A stretch of DNA of 64,000 nt from Pseudomonadota bacterium (GTDB taxonomy: Bacteria; Pseudomonadota; Alphaproteobacteria; Rhodobacterales; Rhodobacteraceae). The notes under the pieces were generated by a model, which did not search any database, was not told the origin of the DNA, and saw only the letters and a program-made list of their open reading frames with translations. The stretch spans positions 1 to 64,000 of the forward strand of contig JAJZVD010000012.1 in the NCBI GenBank assembly GCA_021845805.1, in the 5' to 3' direction. The number at the start of each line of letters is the position of its first letter. Positions within the stretch are counted from its first letter, which is position 1. Positions 63,324-64,000 of this stretch are shown one piece after another. The translations under genes were made by a program, and so were the position numbers.

Positions 63324-63361
63324 GTCGTTCTCCTTCAGCGCGACGACCTGCGCGGCTGTCG

Positions 63362-63420
63362 CATGACTGTTTTCGAATATTTGCATAGACCGGAACATAT
63401 GTCGAGAATGGAATATGCGT
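63362..63420 (-). promoter_or_regulatory. Probable promoter/operator region of the sHdr operon
   Basis: This AT-rich stretch stands out in the GC-rich cluster. It holds three GAAT words on the plus strand (at 63375, 63406 and 63411) and a palindrome ACATATGT at 63395-63402. BigR/SqrR-type repressors bind ATTC/GAAT-containing operators, but no clean facing pair is visible. It lies 40-100 bases before the first gene. Confidence 0.45.
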
Positions 63421-63436
63421 TCCCGACAGTGTTCGT

Positions 63437-64000
63437 TCACATCCAGCCGACGCGCCGCGACAGGCCGACCATCAGCCCCGTCAGGGCCTCGGCGATCTCG
63501 GCCTGTGCCTGACCGAGCAGGTGCAGCGACGCCGCGCAATCCTCCGGCGTCTCGGCGAATTCCATCACAAGGTCTTCCATCATCCCCCGTTTCGCCCCGG
63601 GGTGGCCCACGAAGCCCAGGCTCTGCGGGCCGATCCCGAAGATGGCGGGGTGGCCGCTTTCTGCGGTTGCAAATACCTCGGCCCCGGGCGGCAGCACGGG
63701 GGCATCGCGCAGATAGGCCGCCATCGGCAGGCTTTCGGGCAAAAGTCCGCTGGCCCGCCCGGCCGGAGTGGCCGTGGCGCGCGCCACCTCGAATCGCAGC
63801 GGCGCCGCATCCGCGCCGCCCCCCGCGGCGGTGGCGAGAATCACCGCGCCAAGCTCCAGCCCCACCACCGGCAGACCTGCCGCCAGAAAGGCGCGGGTCA
63901 GCCGCAACTCGTGCCCCAGCGAGGGCAGGATATGCCCGCTGACCAGCCCATAGGGCCCGCCCCCCAGCAGCATCAGCCCGGCATAGCCATCGGGGCTGTC
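63437..64000 (-). CDS. Glutamine-amidotransferase-fold protein lacking catalytic residues (partial)
   Basis: A 187-residue C-terminal part; the gene runs off the window. The frame reads DSPDGYAGLMLLGGGPYG from the last base, so the ATG at 63973 is not the true start. Class I GATase blocks are seen: LLGGGP, GLPVVGLELGAVILATAAGG (nucleophile elbow), GAEVFATAESG and LGFVGHPG. The elbow has Glu where Cys is expected, and HPG replaces HPE, so glutaminase activity is unlikely. A gat gene is reported near lipoate-assembly genes of sHdr clusters. It precedes the DsrE-like gene by 113 bases. Confidence 0.78.
   Translation of the reverse strand, partial: DSPDGYAGLMLLGGGPYGLVSGHILPSLGHELRLTRAFLAAGLPVVGLELGAVILATAAGGGADAAPLRFEVARATATPAGRASGLLPESLPMAAYLRDAPVLPPGAEVFATAESGHPAIFGIGPQSLGFVGHPGAKRGMMEDLVMEFAETPEDCAASLHLLGQAQAEIAEALTGLMVGLSRRVGWM

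Noticed and set aside
63655-63700. A stretch resembling the intergenic box (CCGAGG.TATTTGCA...CAGAAA) inside the amidotransferase-like gene
   Set aside because: It encodes the conserved GAEVFATAESG block of the fold in frame, lacks the hairpin, and differs in spacing, so it is most likely chance similarity.

Overview
The window is about 64 kb of high-GC DNA from an alphaproteobacterium, most likely a member of the Rhodobacteraceae. The reasons are the truB-rbfA-dapB and purH-lspA-BamF-like-mutL neighbourhoods, a canonical RpoE-ChrR singlet-oxygen sigma/anti-sigma pair whose metal ligands sit almost exactly at the Rhodobacter positions, a DUF5928-type glycosyltransferase, and a short hairpin-plus-box intergenic repeat that, from memory, recurs in this family. 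No insertion sequence, prophage, CRISPR array or rRNA is visible. One tRNA (Val, GAC) is present. Coding density is high, and many genes overlap by ATGA, GTGA or TGATG, so most of the window is organised in operons.

Layout. 1-15.3 kb is housekeeping: tRNA and rRNA modification (truB, rsmB), ribosome maturation (rbfA), lysine/peptidoglycan synthesis (dapB), purine synthesis (purH), lipoprotein processing (lspA), mismatch repair (mutL), rmuC, the rpoE-chrR stress pair and rpmJ. 15.3-25.1 kb is mixed: tRNA-Val, an amidohydrolase/nitrilase pair, a sulfotransferase divergent from a GT14-type glycosyltransferase, HIT and zinc-finger small proteins, and polA. 25.2-31.9 kb is a four-gene MoxR/DUF58/BatA-DUF4159/GATase-like membrane operon. 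32.0-35.9 kb is the glycolate oxidase operon glcDEF with a candidate GntR-type operator. 35.9-43.6 kb holds a secreted trypsin-like protease, an Hsp20 chaperone, a ModE-type regulator with the molybdate transporter modABC, an SbmA/BacA transporter and a Na/Pi cotransporter with a Pho-box-like site upstream. 43.7-53.4 kb, mostly on the minus strand, has a succinate-semialdehyde dehydrogenase, a P1 peptidase, an SDR, an aldehyde dehydrogenase and an oligopeptide-type ABC importer without its binding protein. An MFS exporter follows at 53.6-54.9 kb.

The most distinctive part is 55.0-64.0 kb, a complete cluster for cytoplasmic sulfur oxidation through the sulfur-oxidising heterodisulfide-reductase-like (sHdr) complex. 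In transcription order on the minus strand it reads DsrE-like, shdrC1, shdrB1, shdrA, hyp, shdrC2, shdrB2, an unrecognised protein, lbpA (lipoate-binding), DsrE-type and tusA. A convergent ArsR-family regulator (SqrR/BigR/sHdrR type) stands at the distal end, with two cysteines spaced as in known persulfide sensors. Upstream of the first gene, running off the window, is a glutamine-amidotransferase-fold protein that has lost its catalytic residues. The gene order C1-B1-A-hyp-C2-B2 matches the sHdr arrangement described in Hyphomicrobium and relatives. TusA and the DsrE-type proteins would pass sulfane sulfur to the iron-sulfur/flavin sHdr complex, with LbpA as the lipoamide-bearing partner.

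All functional calls come from reading motifs and context. No database search was run, and statements about other organisms are from general knowledge.
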